The notes under the pieces are model-generated. The model was not told where the DNA came from, did no database searches, and saw only the letters and a list, made by a program, of their open reading frames with translations. Below, piece by piece: positions 1 to 6,650 of a stretch of 21,288 nucleotides of DNA (its first letter is position 1; the number at the start of each line of letters is the position of its first letter). The DNA is from Actinomycetota bacterium (GTDB lineage: Bacteria > Actinomycetota > Thermoleophilia > Gaiellales > Gaiellaceae): contig JACDCN010000003.1 of assembly GCA_013817555.1 (NCBI GenBank), forward strand, positions 1 through 21,288, read 5' to 3'. A program made the position numbers and the translations under genes.

Positions 1-1
1 T

Positions 2-76
2 ATCGGCGGACGCTACCGCCGCCTGCACGCCCGCCTGCTCGCGCAGGACATCGTCTTCAGCGCTACTCGTCTCTAG
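2..76 (+). CDS. C-terminal end of an unidentified protein (partial, 5' end outside window)
   Basis: A reading frame enters from the left edge and ends at TAG 74-76. The 24 visible residues are basic (GGRYRRLHARLLAQD and then IVFSATRL), and their codons end almost wholly in G or C, as in the real genes of this window. The minus strand here has no comparably convincing frame. The last 14 bases overlap the end of the convergent cupin gene. The fragment is too short to name a family. A glycosyltransferase or other sugar-pathway enzyme would fit the neighbourhood, but that is only context. Confidence 0.4.
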   Translation: MGGRYRRLHARLLAQDIVFSATRL

Positions 77-470
77 GATCCGCCCGCCCGAACGCGGCGC
101 GCCGCTCAATGTCGGCTTCGTCGACCATGTGGCCGTCTCGCTCGACGTAGCCGTCCTTGCCGCCGACCACGAGCAGCACGAGGTCGTCGGTCTCGCTCGC
201 ATTCGAGAGTCTGCGCGGCGTCGTCGACTCGACATGGACGAGCCCGCCCGGACCGAGGATCCTCTCCTCGTCCTCCACCTCGATGCGGGCTGACCCCGAG
301 TGGACGAAGTAGAGCTCGTCCTGGTTGTCGTGGTAGTGGTGGAAGCCCCGGAATCCGGGTGGGTACACGATGACGTTCGCGCCGAAGGCGGTCACGCCCA
401 TGGGCGCCCGGACCTTCCGGAACCCGTACCCGTCACCGAGCTCGTCGATCGATCCGAAGCTGTGGCCCAT
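63..470 (-). CDS. Small cupin-domain protein
   Basis: A 135-residue single-domain cupin. The first cupin motif is present: PPGF at 37-40, H45-Y-H47, then E52 and G59. The second motif (PGG 74-76, then TPRRLSN 84-90) has arginine where the metal-binding histidine usually sits, so metal binding may be altered or lost. ATG 470 is chosen because AAAGGAG lies 8 nt upstream, embedded in the last codons of the epimerase. The frame stays open upstream, but that extension lies in epimerase coding sequence and looks non-homologous. The gap to the epimerase stop is 5 nt, so the two are co-transcribed. Small cupins in sugar loci can be isomerases, epimerases or sensors. No catalytic role can be assigned here, and the family call rests on motif 1. 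Confidence 0.85.
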   Translation of the reverse strand: MGHSFGSIDELGDGYGFRKVRAPMGVTAFGANVIVYPPGFRGFHHYHDNQDELYFVHSGSARIEVEDEERILGPGGLVHVESTTPRRLSNASETDDLVLLVVGGKDGYVERDGHMVDEADIERRAAFGRADPRDE

Positions 471-475
471 CGCCG

Positions 476-1411
476 TTACTCCTTTCCGTCGAGTAGAAAC
501 GCTGCCGTCCGTCGCAAGCCATCTTCGAGCGAAACGGTCGGCTCGTATCCGAGTGCGCTTCGAGCCTCGCTCACGTCCGCCCACGAGTCGCGCAGGTCAC
601 CGGGTCGCGGCGGCAGGTATCGGCGTTCGACCGGCTTGCCGAGCAGACGGCCGATCGTCTCTGCCAGCTCGTTCACCGTCGCCGGCGCTCCGCCCGAGAT
701 GTTGAAGATCCGTCCGCTGACGCCCTCGGCAGCTGCGGCTTGTAGGTTTGCCGCGACGACGTTCTCCACGTAGGTGAAGTCCCGGGACTGGCCACCGTCG
801 TCGAAGATCGTGACCGGCTCGCCGGCGGCGATCGCCGTGACGAAGAGCGGCACGACGGCGGCGTACTGCGACCGCGGATCCTGGCGGAGCCCGAAGACGT
901 TGAAGTAGCGTAGGACGACCGTCTCGAACGGGTACACACGCGCGAAGCTCACGCAGTACCGCTCCGCCGCAAGCTTTGCGACGCCGTACGGGGAGATGGG
1001 ATCGGGCGCCATGGCTTCCTGTAGAGGGAGCTCGGGCTGGTTGCCGTAGATCGAGGAGGACGATGCGAACACCACCCGTCGAACCCCCTCGTCGCGCGCC
1101 GCCAGCAGTACGTTCAAGGTACCCTCGACATTGACCGCGCTCGAGGTCAGCGGATCCTGCACCGAACGAGGCACCGAGCCGAGCGCGCCCAGATGGAAGA
1201 CGACCTCGACCCCGCGCACCGCGTTGTGCACGCGCTCGTAGCTGCGGAGCTCACCCTCGACGAGCTCGACGTCCTCCGTGAGCCCGGCCAGGTTGGCGCG
1301 GTTGCCGGTCGAGAAGTTGTCGAGCACGCGCACTTGGTCGCCGCGCGCGAGGAGCGCGCGAACGACGTTCGACCCGATGAAGCCGGCGCCGCCGGTGACA
1401 AGGACTTTCAC
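476..1411 (-). CDS. NAD-dependent nucleotide-sugar epimerase/dehydratase (UDP-glucose 4-epimerase-like)
   Basis: A 311-residue extended short-chain dehydrogenase. The Rossmann motif is G7-G8-A9-G10-F11-I12-G13 and the acidic residue ending beta-2 is D31 (VLDNFSTG). The catalytic set is S118/S119 in ASSSSIYG and Y142-G-V-A-K146. Length and motifs match GalE/WbpP-type UDP-hexose 4-epimerases. Family members interconvert UDP-Glc/UDP-Gal, UDP-GlcNAc/UDP-GalNAc or the uronic acids, and the substrate cannot be read from sequence alone. The start is GTG 1411, directly at the beta-1 strand (KVLVTGGAG). It lies 120 nt downstream of the ligase on the same strand and 5 nt upstream of the cupin. A TANNNT box (TACGGT) 9 nt before the GTG suggests its own leaderless promoter. 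It probably supplies a sugar nucleotide for the glycosyltransferases of this locus. Confidence 0.92.
   Translation of the reverse strand: MKVLVTGGAGFIGSNVVRALLARGDQVRVLDNFSTGNRANLAGLTEDVELVEGELRSYERVHNAVRGVEVVFHLGALGSVPRSVQDPLTSSAVNVEGTLNVLLAARDEGVRRVVFASSSSIYGNQPELPLQEAMAPDPISPYGVAKLAAERYCVSFARVYPFETVVLRYFNVFGLRQDPRSQYAAVVPLFVTAIAAGEPVTIFDDGGQSRDFTYVENVVAANLQAAAAEGVSGRIFNISGGAPATVNELAETIGRLLGKPVERRYLPPRPGDLRDSWADVSEARSALGYEPTVSLEDGLRRTAAFLLDGKE
479..485 (-). promoter_or_regulatory. Strong ribosome binding site of the cupin gene
   Basis: AAAGGAG on the minus strand lies 8 nt before ATG 470, overlapping the last codons (GGA AAG GAG) just before the TAA stop of the epimerase. It decides the cupin start. 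It is the only near-consensus Shine-Dalgarno site I noticed in the window. Confidence 0.8.
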
Positions 1412-1420
1412 GCCGATACG

Positions 1421-1426
1421 ACCGTA
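1421..1426 (-). promoter_or_regulatory. Candidate -10 box for the epimerase gene (leaderless)
   Basis: TACGGT on the minus strand fits the actinobacterial TANNNT -10 consensus and leaves 9 nt to GTG 1411, so the transcript would begin at or beside the start codon. The -35 is weak: TTGCGC gives only a 15-nt spacer, TCTTGC a 17-nt one. The spacing resembles that before three other operon-leading genes here, which is the main support. Confidence 0.35.
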
Positions 1427-1441
1427 CTAGGTTGTTGCATT

Positions 1442-1481
1442 GCGCAAGACCGGAATCTGCTCGGGCAGATTCCGGTCGCGC
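1442..1481. repeat. Perfect hairpin in the ligase-epimerase gap
   Basis: The arms GACCGGAATCTGC (1448-1460) and its exact reverse complement (1465-1477) enclose a TCGG tetraloop. Beyond a two-base AA bulge a further GCGC/GCGC pair (1442-1445 with 1478-1481) extends the stem to 17 bp. No T-run follows on either strand, so this is not a classical intrinsic terminator. It sits within the 120-nt gap between the ligase stop (1532) and the epimerase start (1411). It may be an RNA stability or processing element, a protein-binding dyad, or a member of a dispersed palindromic repeat family. The rest of the gap (1482-1531) shows nothing recognisable. Confidence 0.75.
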
Positions 1482-1531
1482 GAAGATCCCTGAAGGCGAC
1501 CGCTTCGCGGCCGCTGCGTTCCTGCCCTCCG

Positions 1532-2890
1532 TTAAACACCCGCTTCTTCCTCGACCGTGGCGCCTCCCGCGGCCGCGAGGCCGAGCAAGAGGCACGTTGC
1601 GGCCTGGAGCGGGATGCCCGCGACGATTCCCAGCGACGCCCACTCTCCTGCGAGGGTCAGGAGCGCGCACATCACCGCGAGACCGACGCCCGTTGCCCAC
1701 GGGTTCGGCGCATAGGTCACGGTGCGCAGCGCGAGAACCACGCCGCTGACGCCCACGGCGAGCAGGAGCAGGAGACCCACGATCCCTGCATCCGCGAGCA
1801 TCTGGATGTACAGGTTCTGCACGCCCCACTCACGACCCGCTGCGGGGAACGCGAAGTCGACAACGTCCGGGAAACGCTCGCGCGCGTCCTCCAGGTACGG
1901 CTCGAAGACGTCCTCGCGCGCTGACCGTTGCCAGCCGACGCCCACCACCGGGTTGTCCTCCCAGATTCTCAGGCCGATGTACGCGAGCACCGTGCGCTGC
2001 GAGTACGTCTCCACGCCCTGTGGACGCTCGTCTCCGCGGACCCCGAGGAAACGAACGAACTGCTCGAGCGAATCGGCGCGGATGGCGGTTACTCCACCTG
2101 CGACCACGAGCACCAGAGCAAACAGGGCGAGGAACCGGCGGGGCGACGGCTCGAAGCGACCGCGAGCGGCAAGACCGAGCACGAGCGCGCCGAGGGCGAA
2201 TCCCCCGGCCGCCGCGACGGAGCCCGCCAGCATGAGCCCGAGCGCGCCCGCGACGAGGGCCGTGGCCCACAGCGCTGGAGCGGGAAGGCCCGTGCGCAGG
2301 CAAAGGATCCCGGTCGCTGCGAGCGCCGCGGAGACCGCGCTGAGCGCCGCAAGGTCGTGATGCCCGAGGAACGAGGGCTGGCGCCAGCCGGCGTTCCAGG
2401 CATCGAACACGTCGAGGCCGAAGAACTGCGCGAGCGCGACCGTGGAAGCGATGGCCGACCAGAGCACGAGACTCCCGAGCACGATCGTGAGGTCTTGCGT
2501 CCGCCGGACCAAGAGGGGCACGGCGACGGCGAGCAACGCGTACTCGATGAGCTTCACGTAGCTAACGAGATGATCCTCGAAGCGTGCATCATCGACGGAG
2601 GCCGGGCGCAAGGCCTGGAAGGCGAGCCAGACGAGGAGCGCCGTGCCGGGGATCCACAGGATCCGACCCGGCCCCAGGCGAGACCTGCCCTTGCGCGCTG
2701 CGTAGATCGCCGCCGCGAGCAGCACGACGAGAACGGCGAGATCCGAGAGGCGGATGTCCGCCGAGGTCGAGCCGAGATCGACCGTGAGCTCGAGCTGATA
2801 CTTCTCGTGGAAGAAGAGAAACGGAATCGCGAACGCTAAGAGGAGCGCGCCCGTGGCGTCGCGGTCGATCAGATCGCGAAGAGCTCGCAT
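1532..2890 (-). CDS. O-antigen ligase / Wzy-type polymerase family membrane protein
   Basis: A 452-residue polytopic membrane protein with roughly a dozen hydrophobic segments. It shows the Wzy_C (PF04932-like) layout: short hydrophobic segments, a GHHDLA motif at 176-181, then a large extracytoplasmic loop (about 285-365) with SQR 297-299 and NPVVGVGW 313-320, ending in VQNLYIQMLADAGIVG 357-372. In many relatives the last motif reads HN-Y-L, with a functional histidine. Here position 358 is glutamine, so catalysis may use another residue. Such proteins polymerise Und-PP-linked repeat units or transfer the glycan to an acceptor, and sequence alone does not separate the two roles. The start is ATG 2890, preceded by TAGAGT with 10 nt between, without an obvious ribosome site. 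The gene is divergent from the flippase, its expected partner. Confidence 0.88.
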   Translation of the reverse strand: MRALRDLIDRDATGALLLAFAIPFLFFHEKYQLELTVDLGSTSADIRLSDLAVLVVLLAAAIYAARKGRSRLGPGRILWIPGTALLVWLAFQALRPASVDDARFEDHLVSYVKLIEYALLAVAVPLLVRRTQDLTIVLGSLVLWSAIASTVALAQFFGLDVFDAWNAGWRQPSFLGHHDLAALSAVSAALAATGILCLRTGLPAPALWATALVAGALGLMLAGSVAAAGGFALGALVLGLAARGRFEPSPRRFLALFALVLVVAGGVTAIRADSLEQFVRFLGVRGDERPQGVETYSQRTVLAYIGLRIWEDNPVVGVGWQRSAREDVFEPYLEDARERFPDVVDFAFPAAGREWGVQNLYIQMLADAGIVGLLLLLAVGVSGVVLALRTVTYAPNPWATGVGLAVMCALLTLAGEWASLGIVAGIPLQAATCLLLGLAAAGGATVEEEAGV

Positions 2891-2900
2891 TCGGACGCTG

Positions 2901-2906
2901 ACTCTA
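2901..2906 (-). promoter_or_regulatory. Candidate -10 box for the ligase gene
   Basis: TAGAGT on the minus strand, 10 nt before ATG 2890, fits TANNNT and would give a leaderless or near-leaderless message. No good -35 lies 17 nt upstream, where the end of the 123-bp palindrome sits instead, so any -35 contact would fall within that element. Confidence 0.35.
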
Positions 2907-2915
2907 GACTCACCC

Positions 2916-3038
2916 AGATGCTTGATCGGGAATTGACGCGCCGCTGGGGACGGTCACGACCTAGTCGGGCGAGGGTGGCGATCCGGCGCCGTGTCGTGGC
3001 CGTCATCCGGCCCGCCGTGAATTCCCGATCAAGCATCT
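2916..3038. repeat. 123-bp palindromic element between divergent ligase and flippase genes
   Basis: The ends are a perfect 19-bp inverted repeat: AGATGCTTGATCGGGAATT at 2916-2934 and its reverse complement at 3020-3038. Inside lies a second paired segment, GACGGTCACGAC (2949-2960) against 2993-3004, complementary except for one position that is a G-U pair in plus-strand RNA. The parts between pair imperfectly, and about 32 nt form the apical loop. The right arm ends 4 nt before the flippase ATG. It occupies most of the 152-nt divergent intergenic region and encodes no protein. It could be a miniature palindromic repeat, or a shared operator or RNA hairpin controlling both genes. Confidence 0.85.
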
Positions 3039-3042
3039 AAAG

Positions 3043-4338
3043 ATGGCCTCCCGCGTCTTCTGGCGTCGGTCGGCGACGGCCGCGTGGGTCTACGCCGCGG
3101 TCGTCTTCGGGATCCTGGGCACGGTCGTCGCGGCGCGAGTCCTCGGCTTGCGGGAGTTCGGCATCTATGTGACCGCGCTGGCGGCGGTCGGCTTCTTCCA
3201 GGTGCTCCTCGACCTGACGGTAGAGGAGCCGTTGACGAAGTTCGGGTTTCGCTACGTCGTGGGGGAGGAATGGGGGAAGCTTCGCCGGCTCTTCGTCAGG
3301 GCGCTTCAGGTCAAATTCGCGGGCGGCGTGCTCGCGGCGCTCGCGCTCGCGCTCCTTGCCCCTGTTGCAGACACCATCTTCGGCGCGGAGGGCCTGGCTC
3401 TGCCCATTCTCGTCGGCGCGCTCATGCCGCTGGTGCAGGCGACGGAGAACGTCGGCGCGACGGCGCTGCTGCTCCGCGGCCGCTACGACTTGCGCGGCGC
3501 GTACCAGACGTTCGCCATGGCTCTGCGCCTCACTGCGATCGCGATTGCCGCCCCGTACGGCGTCACGGAGACGCTGGCGGCGATGGTCGTCGCGCAGGCG
3601 ATCGCCACCGTCGCCGTCTCGGTGGTCGGTCTGCTTGCCTTCCGGCGCTTTCCTACGGCTCCGGCTCGCGCGCTCGGAGAAGATCGGCGCGAGGTGATCT
3701 CGTTCACGCTCGCGTCAAGCGTCGGCACCGGGGTCGTGTCGCTGCGGACGACGCTCGTCCCGCTCATGCTCGGAATCGTCGCAGGCCCGACTCAGGTCGG
3801 TCTCTTCCGGATCGCGCAGACGCCGCAGACCGGCCTTTCGGCGGCCAGCTCACCTGCGCGGCTGGTCCTCCTCACCGACCAGACGCGTGCCTGGGAGCGC
3901 GGCAGACAGACAAGCGTGCTCGCGGGCCTGCGGGCATACACGCTCGTCGCTGTCGGTCTGATGGTCATAGCGGTGCCGGTGCTCTTATTCGCGATGCCGT
4001 GGCTCGTCGAGACGGTTTTCGGGAGCGAGTACACGGGCTCGGTGGACGCCGCTCGCATCGTTCTCGTCGCGGGGGCGATTCAGTTCGCGCTCGGCTGGTC
4101 GAAGTCGCTGCCGGTCACCATCGGTCGCCCGCGCCTCCGGATCGTGACGCACGGGTTGGAGGCTCTGGTCGTCATTCCGCTGGTAGCAGTTCTCGGGGCG
4201 GAGTGGGGGTCGACGGGCGCCGCCATCGCGGTGCTTGTGGCGACCGTCGTGTTCGCGGTCGCCTGGGGAGTGGCCATCGCGCGCCTTCGTGTCGATGTCG
4301 CGGCGGACGACCGCCAGAGCGGCGCGGTGGCGCCGTGA
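3043..4338 (+). CDS. Oligosaccharide flippase family protein (Wzx-like)
   Basis: A 431-residue membrane protein with about 12-14 hydrophobic helices of the MOP superfamily (polysaccharide synthesis/export type). The N-terminus SRVFWRRSATAAWVYAAVVF and the first-helix pair containing ARVLGLREFGIYVTALA are typical (the A-R-x-L-G-x-x-E-F-G-x-Y pattern of flippases). A second half of similar design begins near residue 218 (FTLASSVGTGVVSLRTTLVPLMLG). It should flip Und-PP-linked repeat units across the cytoplasmic membrane. The start is ATG 3043. There is no Shine-Dalgarno site, and the preceding bases belong to the palindrome at 2916-3038. Its stop overlaps the following glycosyltransferase by 4 nt (GTGA), so translation is likely coupled. 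It is the first gene of the plus-strand run. Confidence 0.88.
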   Translation: MASRVFWRRSATAAWVYAAVVFGILGTVVAARVLGLREFGIYVTALAAVGFFQVLLDLTVEEPLTKFGFRYVVGEEWGKLRRLFVRALQVKFAGGVLAALALALLAPVADTIFGAEGLALPILVGALMPLVQATENVGATALLLRGRYDLRGAYQTFAMALRLTAIAIAAPYGVTETLAAMVVAQAIATVAVSVVGLLAFRRFPTAPARALGEDRREVISFTLASSVGTGVVSLRTTLVPLMLGIVAGPTQVGLFRIAQTPQTGLSAASSPARLVLLTDQTRAWERGRQTSVLAGLRAYTLVAVGLMVIAVPVLLFAMPWLVETVFGSEYTGSVDAARIVLVAGAIQFALGWSKSLPVTIGRPRLRIVTHGLEALVVIPLVAVLGAEWGSTGAAIAVLVATVVFAVAWGVAIARLRVDVAADDRQSGAVAP

Positions 4339-5465
4339 GGATCCTGATCGTCTCGGGAATCTGGCCCCCCGATGTGGGAGGACCGGCAAGCCATGCGCCC
4401 GAGCTGGCTGAGTTCCTGCTCGGCCGCGGGCATTCGGTCGAGGTCGTGACGACCGCCGCCGCCCAGCCTGCGAAGCAGCCGTACGAGATCCGCTGGGTGG
4501 ACCGAGCGGCCCCTGCGGGTTTGCGGCACGCGCGTGTCGCGGCCTGGATTCGTGAGCGGGCGAGCCATGCGGACGTCGTGTACGCGACGAGCATGCTCGG
4601 CCGAGCTGTCCTCGGATCGTCGCTCGCACGCCGGCCCGTCGTCGTCAAGCTCGTCGCGGACGAGGCCTACGAGCGCGCGCGACGGTGGGAGCTGTTCGAG
4701 GGGGATCTGGACGCCTTCCAGCGCTTCGGCGGCGGGCTTCGTATCAGGTTGCTCCGGCAGGCCCGCGATCGCGCGCTCCGCCGTGTCGCTCATCTTGTGT
4801 GCCCGAGCGGGTACCTCGCGGCGCTCGCGGTCAGCTGGGGCGTTCCGCGAGAGCGGGTCACCGTGCTGCCAAACGCAGCTCCCGCGCTTCCGTTGCTTCC
4901 TGGACGCGAAGGGGCACGCGTGCAGTTCGGCGTCGGAGGTCCGCTGCTCGCGTTCGCCGGGCGGATCACGAAGCAGAAGGCGCTCGAGGTCGCGCTCGAG
5001 GCGCTCGGTCGCGTCGACGGCGTGGCTCTGGCGATTGCGGGCGACGGACCGGACCTGCCTGACGTACGCCAGAGGGTCGCGGAGCTCGGCCTCGACGGGC
5101 GCGTGCGTTTCCTCGGCCCGCTGAACCGCGACGGCGTGCTCACGCTCTTCCGTGCGGCAGATGCGTCGCTCCTCACCTCGTCTTGGGAGAACTTCCCGCA
5201 CACGGTCGTGGAGGCCCTTGCGGTCGGGACGCCGGTGATCGCGACGAGCGTGGGAGGAGTTCCGGAGCTCGTGCGCGATGGCAAAAACGGATTGCTCGTC
5301 CCTGTTGGCGATCGCGACGCGCTGGCCGCCGCGATTCGACGGGTGGTCGGCGAGCCGGGCCTTCGAGAACGCCTTGCGGCAGCAGCGGTGCCGTCAGTGG
5401 AGCATCTGCGGCCGGAACATCTCTATCCGCGTTTGGAGGCGATCCTGCGCGAGGTCGCCCGGTGA
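4335..5465 (+). CDS. GT4 family glycosyltransferase
   Basis: A 376-residue GT-B enzyme. The N-terminal domain starts directly with RILIVSGIWPPDVGGPA (glycine-rich acceptor loop). The C-terminal donor domain has LLAFAGRITKQKALEVAL, AGDGPDL near residue 235, and an EX7E motif with E285 and E293 (S-W-E-N-F-P-H-T-V-V-E), followed by GTPVIATSVGGVPELV. These are retaining GT4 signatures (glycosyl transferase 4-like plus group 1 domains). It would add one sugar from a nucleotide donor to the lipid-linked repeat unit on the cytoplasmic face. Donor and linkage are not readable. The start is GTG 4335, in a GTGA overlap with the flippase. An upstream open frame continues through the flippase gene but is out of phase with it and is a high-GC artefact. 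Confidence 0.92.
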   Translation: MRILIVSGIWPPDVGGPASHAPELAEFLLGRGHSVEVVTTAAAQPAKQPYEIRWVDRAAPAGLRHARVAAWIRERASHADVVYATSMLGRAVLGSSLARRPVVVKLVADEAYERARRWELFEGDLDAFQRFGGGLRIRLLRQARDRALRRVAHLVCPSGYLAALAVSWGVPRERVTVLPNAAPALPLLPGREGARVQFGVGGPLLAFAGRITKQKALEVALEALGRVDGVALAIAGDGPDLPDVRQRVAELGLDGRVRFLGPLNRDGVLTLFRAADASLLTSSWENFPHTVVEALAVGTPVIATSVGGVPELVRDGKNGLLVPVGDRDALAAAIRRVVGEPGLRERLAAAAVPSVEHLRPEHLYPRLEAILREVAR

Positions 5466-6601
5466 ACGGGGACAGTCGGCCGCGTGTGCTCTTCGTCGGG
5501 CGGGGAAGAATCCGGTTTCCGCTCGGGCGCGGTCTCGAGCGGCGCTTCAAGGCTCTTTCCGGCGAGCTCGACTGGCGCCAGCTCGGAACCGCGCTCGACG
5601 GGAGGCATTCGCCTGATCCGCGGCTCGTGCTCGGGCAGCCGTTCCCGCTCAGAATGCTCGACGGTCCCCTGTACTACGTGCGGCTCCCTTCTCGGATCGC
5701 CCGAGAGCTCCGCCGCTTTCAGCCGGACGCGGTCATCGCGCAGGGCGCACAGGAGGCGGCGCTCGTGCTTCTCGCGCGACGCCTGGCGAGGTCGAGCACG
5801 GCGGTGATCCTCGACCTGCACGGCGACTGGCGCGCACCGACCAGGCTGTACGGCTCGCGGGGACGCCGGCTCCTCGACCCGCTTGCGGATGCACTCGCGC
5901 GCTACGCGCTCCGGCACGCGGACGCCGTGCGGACGATCAGCACGTACACGACCGAGCTCGTTCGGGCGAAAGGGATCGAGCCCGCGGCCGAGTTCCCCGC
6001 ATTCATGGATCTCGAACCCTTCACCGCGAATCCCGTCGCGCCGCTCCCGACGGCGCCCCGAGCCCTCTTCGTCGGCGTGCTCGAGCGCTACAAGGCGTTC
6101 GACGTCCTAGCCGACGCGTGGGGTCGAGTCGCCGTGTCGGTGCCCGAGGCCGTTCTCCACGTCGTCGGCCAAGGTGCGCTGGCGCCCGTCGCCGAACGTC
6201 TTGTCGAGGAGTTGCCAGGGCGAGTCGAGTGGAGCCCGTCCTTGACCGCAGAGAAGGTCGCAGCCGCGCTCGATTCCGCGACGCTGCTGGTTCTTCCGTC
6301 TCGCTCCGAGGGGATGGGGCGGGTCGTGGTCGAGGCGGGGTGCCGCGGCCGACCCGTCGTGGGGACCCGTGTCGGCGGGATCCCGGACGTCGTAGCGGAC
6401 GGAGAGACGGGTGTCCTCGTTTCCCCCGACGATGCAGGTGAGCTAGCGCGAGCGCTGGCGCGCGTGCTCTCCGACCGCCCGCTCGCAGAACGCCTGGGCG
6501 CGGAAGCGCGCGCACGGGTCGAGCCATGGCTGGCGACACCGGAGGAGTACGCGCGAAGAGTCCGCGAACTCGTCGACAGGGTCGTCACCTCGCAGATGTA
6601 G
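5462..6601 (+). CDS. GT4 family glycosyltransferase
   Basis: A 379-residue GT-B enzyme. The N-terminal strand is RPRVLFVGRGRIRFPLGRG. A mid-protein segment ALFVGVLERYKAFDVLADAW begins the donor domain, and the EX7E pair is E283 and E291 (R-S-E-G-M-G-R-V-V-V-E), followed by GRPVVGTRVGGIPDVVADGETG. The fold and motifs indicate a retaining glycosyltransferase of repeat-unit assembly, specificity unknown. The start is GTG 5462 in a GTGA overlap with the preceding GT4, with a weak GAGG a few bases upstream. The gene ends 49 nt before the deacetylase, where a promoter is visible. It therefore closes the first transcriptional block (flippase-GT4-GT4), although read-through is possible. Confidence 0.92.
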   Translation: MNGDSRPRVLFVGRGRIRFPLGRGLERRFKALSGELDWRQLGTALDGRHSPDPRLVLGQPFPLRMLDGPLYYVRLPSRIARELRRFQPDAVIAQGAQEAALVLLARRLARSSTAVILDLHGDWRAPTRLYGSRGRRLLDPLADALARYALRHADAVRTISTYTTELVRAKGIEPAAEFPAFMDLEPFTANPVAPLPTAPRALFVGVLERYKAFDVLADAWGRVAVSVPEAVLHVVGQGALAPVAERLVEELPGRVEWSPSLTAEKVAAALDSATLLVLPSRSEGMGRVVVEAGCRGRPVVGTRVGGIPDVVADGETGVLVSPDDAGELARALARVLSDRPLAERLGAEARARVEPWLATPEEYARRVRELVDRVVTSQM

Positions 6602-6614
6602 CCCCGCTCGGCTG

Positions 6615-6643
6615 TTGGGACGTCTCCGACGGGCGCCTACACT
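6615..6643 (+). promoter_or_regulatory. Promoter of the deacetylase-GNAT-GT-GT block
   Basis: TTGGGA (6615-6620), a 17-nt spacer and TACACT (6638-6643) form the best -35/-10 pair in the window. ATG 6651 follows after 7 nt, so transcription should begin on or one base before the start codon and the message would be leaderless. It lies in the only gap (49 nt) of the 3043-10589 plus-strand run. Confidence 0.65.
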
Positions 6644-6650
6644 CCAGCCC

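Noticed and set aside
471..584. Longer start for the cupin at 584.
   Set aside because: The added residues lie in the epimerase coding region and are basic shadow sequence. The strong ribosome site points to ATG 470.
1448..1477. The 13-bp hairpin considered as an intrinsic terminator or LexA-type operator.
   Set aside because: There is no downstream T-run on either strand, and the arms do not fit the GAAC-N4-GTTC operator. It is kept only as an unexplained hairpin.
1928..2839. A 303-residue plus-strand open frame opposite the ligase gene (and a similar 373-residue minus-strand frame at 4080-5201).
   Set aside because: Both are very E/R/H-rich antisense shadows of well-supported genes, with no domain or start signal.
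3084..4334. A long open plus-strand frame running through the flippase gene and continuous with the GT4 gene at 4335.
   Set aside because: The translation is arginine/glycine-rich shadow sequence with no motif until the GT4 start. The flippase frame is the real one, and the openness is a high-GC effect.
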